The notes under the pieces are model-generated. The model ran no database searches. It saw only the letters and a list, made by a program, of their open reading frames with translations, and was not told the DNA's origin. From contig JAUJOY010000003.1 of the NCBI GenBank assembly GCA_030447385.1, positions 283,000-346,999 of the forward strand: DNA of 64,000 nt, written 5' to 3'. A program made the translations under genes and the position numbers. Shown here piece by piece: positions 63,976 to 64,000 of this stretch; the first letter of the stretch is position 1, and the number at the start of each line of letters is the position of its first letter. This DNA comes from Mycobacteriales bacterium (GTDB lineage Bacteria > Actinomycetota > Actinomycetes > Mycobacteriales > SCTD01).

Positions 63976-64000
63976 GCGTCCGCACCTCGCGGGGTCCGGC

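Overview
The window is chromosomal DNA of a high-GC actinobacterium. The evidence is very strong GC3 bias, GTG starts with ATGA/GTGA overlaps, heme synthesis by the coproporphyrin route (hemE, cgoX-type oxidase, hemQ), the PIM lipid block thrS-HIT-pgsA-patA-pimA followed by pdxS-pdxT-yebC, a tRNA-Gly/Cys/Val cluster, and an SsgA/SsgB-like gene of the kind found in morphologically complex actinomycetes. The genus cannot be fixed from this sequence alone.

Layout. 1-7.4 kb: hemE, an MFS exporter, a DUF4349 lipoprotein, cgoX-hemQ, a duplicated barrel protein and msrB. 7.4-16.5 kb: a LigD-type polymerase, tesB, an ABC-F ATPase, an ATP-dependent DNA ligase, a TerD-VWA fusion, a DoxX-like protein, a phosphotransferase and a ZapE-like ATPase. 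16.6-24 kb: an NAD-dependent epimerase and the glgX-treY-treZ operon that turns glycogen-type glucan into trehalose. 24.2-29.6 kb: a degenerate receiver protein, a broken CheR-PAS gene, a small zinc-site protein, an SDR, a CHRD exported protein and an epimerase-like gene that loses its 3' end where foreign DNA begins.

Two accessory blocks follow. Block 1 (about 29.6-38.05 kb) is bounded by a 24-bp exact direct repeat. It carries a decayed IS3 element, an IS1380 element, a frameshifted DHFR-like gene, a Phd/RelE toxin-antitoxin pair and a large primase-helicase fusion of the TOTE conflict-system type. It ends beside the tRNA cluster. Block 2 (41,286-50,403) is a clear integrative element: a 29-bp copy of the 3' end of tRNA-Val(CAC) marks both ends. 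It has an excisionase-like protein, a replication-type HTH gene with an iteron-like palindrome array inside its coding sequence, a VRR-NUC nuclease, small overlapping ORFs, a decayed terminase-small-subunit-like gene, an IS256-family insertion and a broken tyrosine integrase at the far end. Its small size and gene set suggest a phage satellite or small plasmid-like integrative element, now largely decayed.

Between the two blocks lie the tRNA-Gly(GCC)-Cys(GCA)-Val(GAC) cluster, the ssgB-like gene, an ECF sigma factor with its RskA-type anti-sigma factor and a candidate self-recognised promoter, and a PGPGW membrane protein. After block 2 the conserved chromosome resumes with an OsmC peroxidase, thrS, HIT, an EF-G-like GTPase on the opposite strand, pgsA, patA, pimA, a LemA-like protein, a DUF3048 lipoprotein, a GT-C-like membrane protein, pdxS, pdxT and yebC.

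Single-base frameshifts are concentrated in the accessory blocks. They also hit cheR and the extreme 5' end of thrS, which should be essential, so some could be assembly errors. Each frameshifted gene is flagged.
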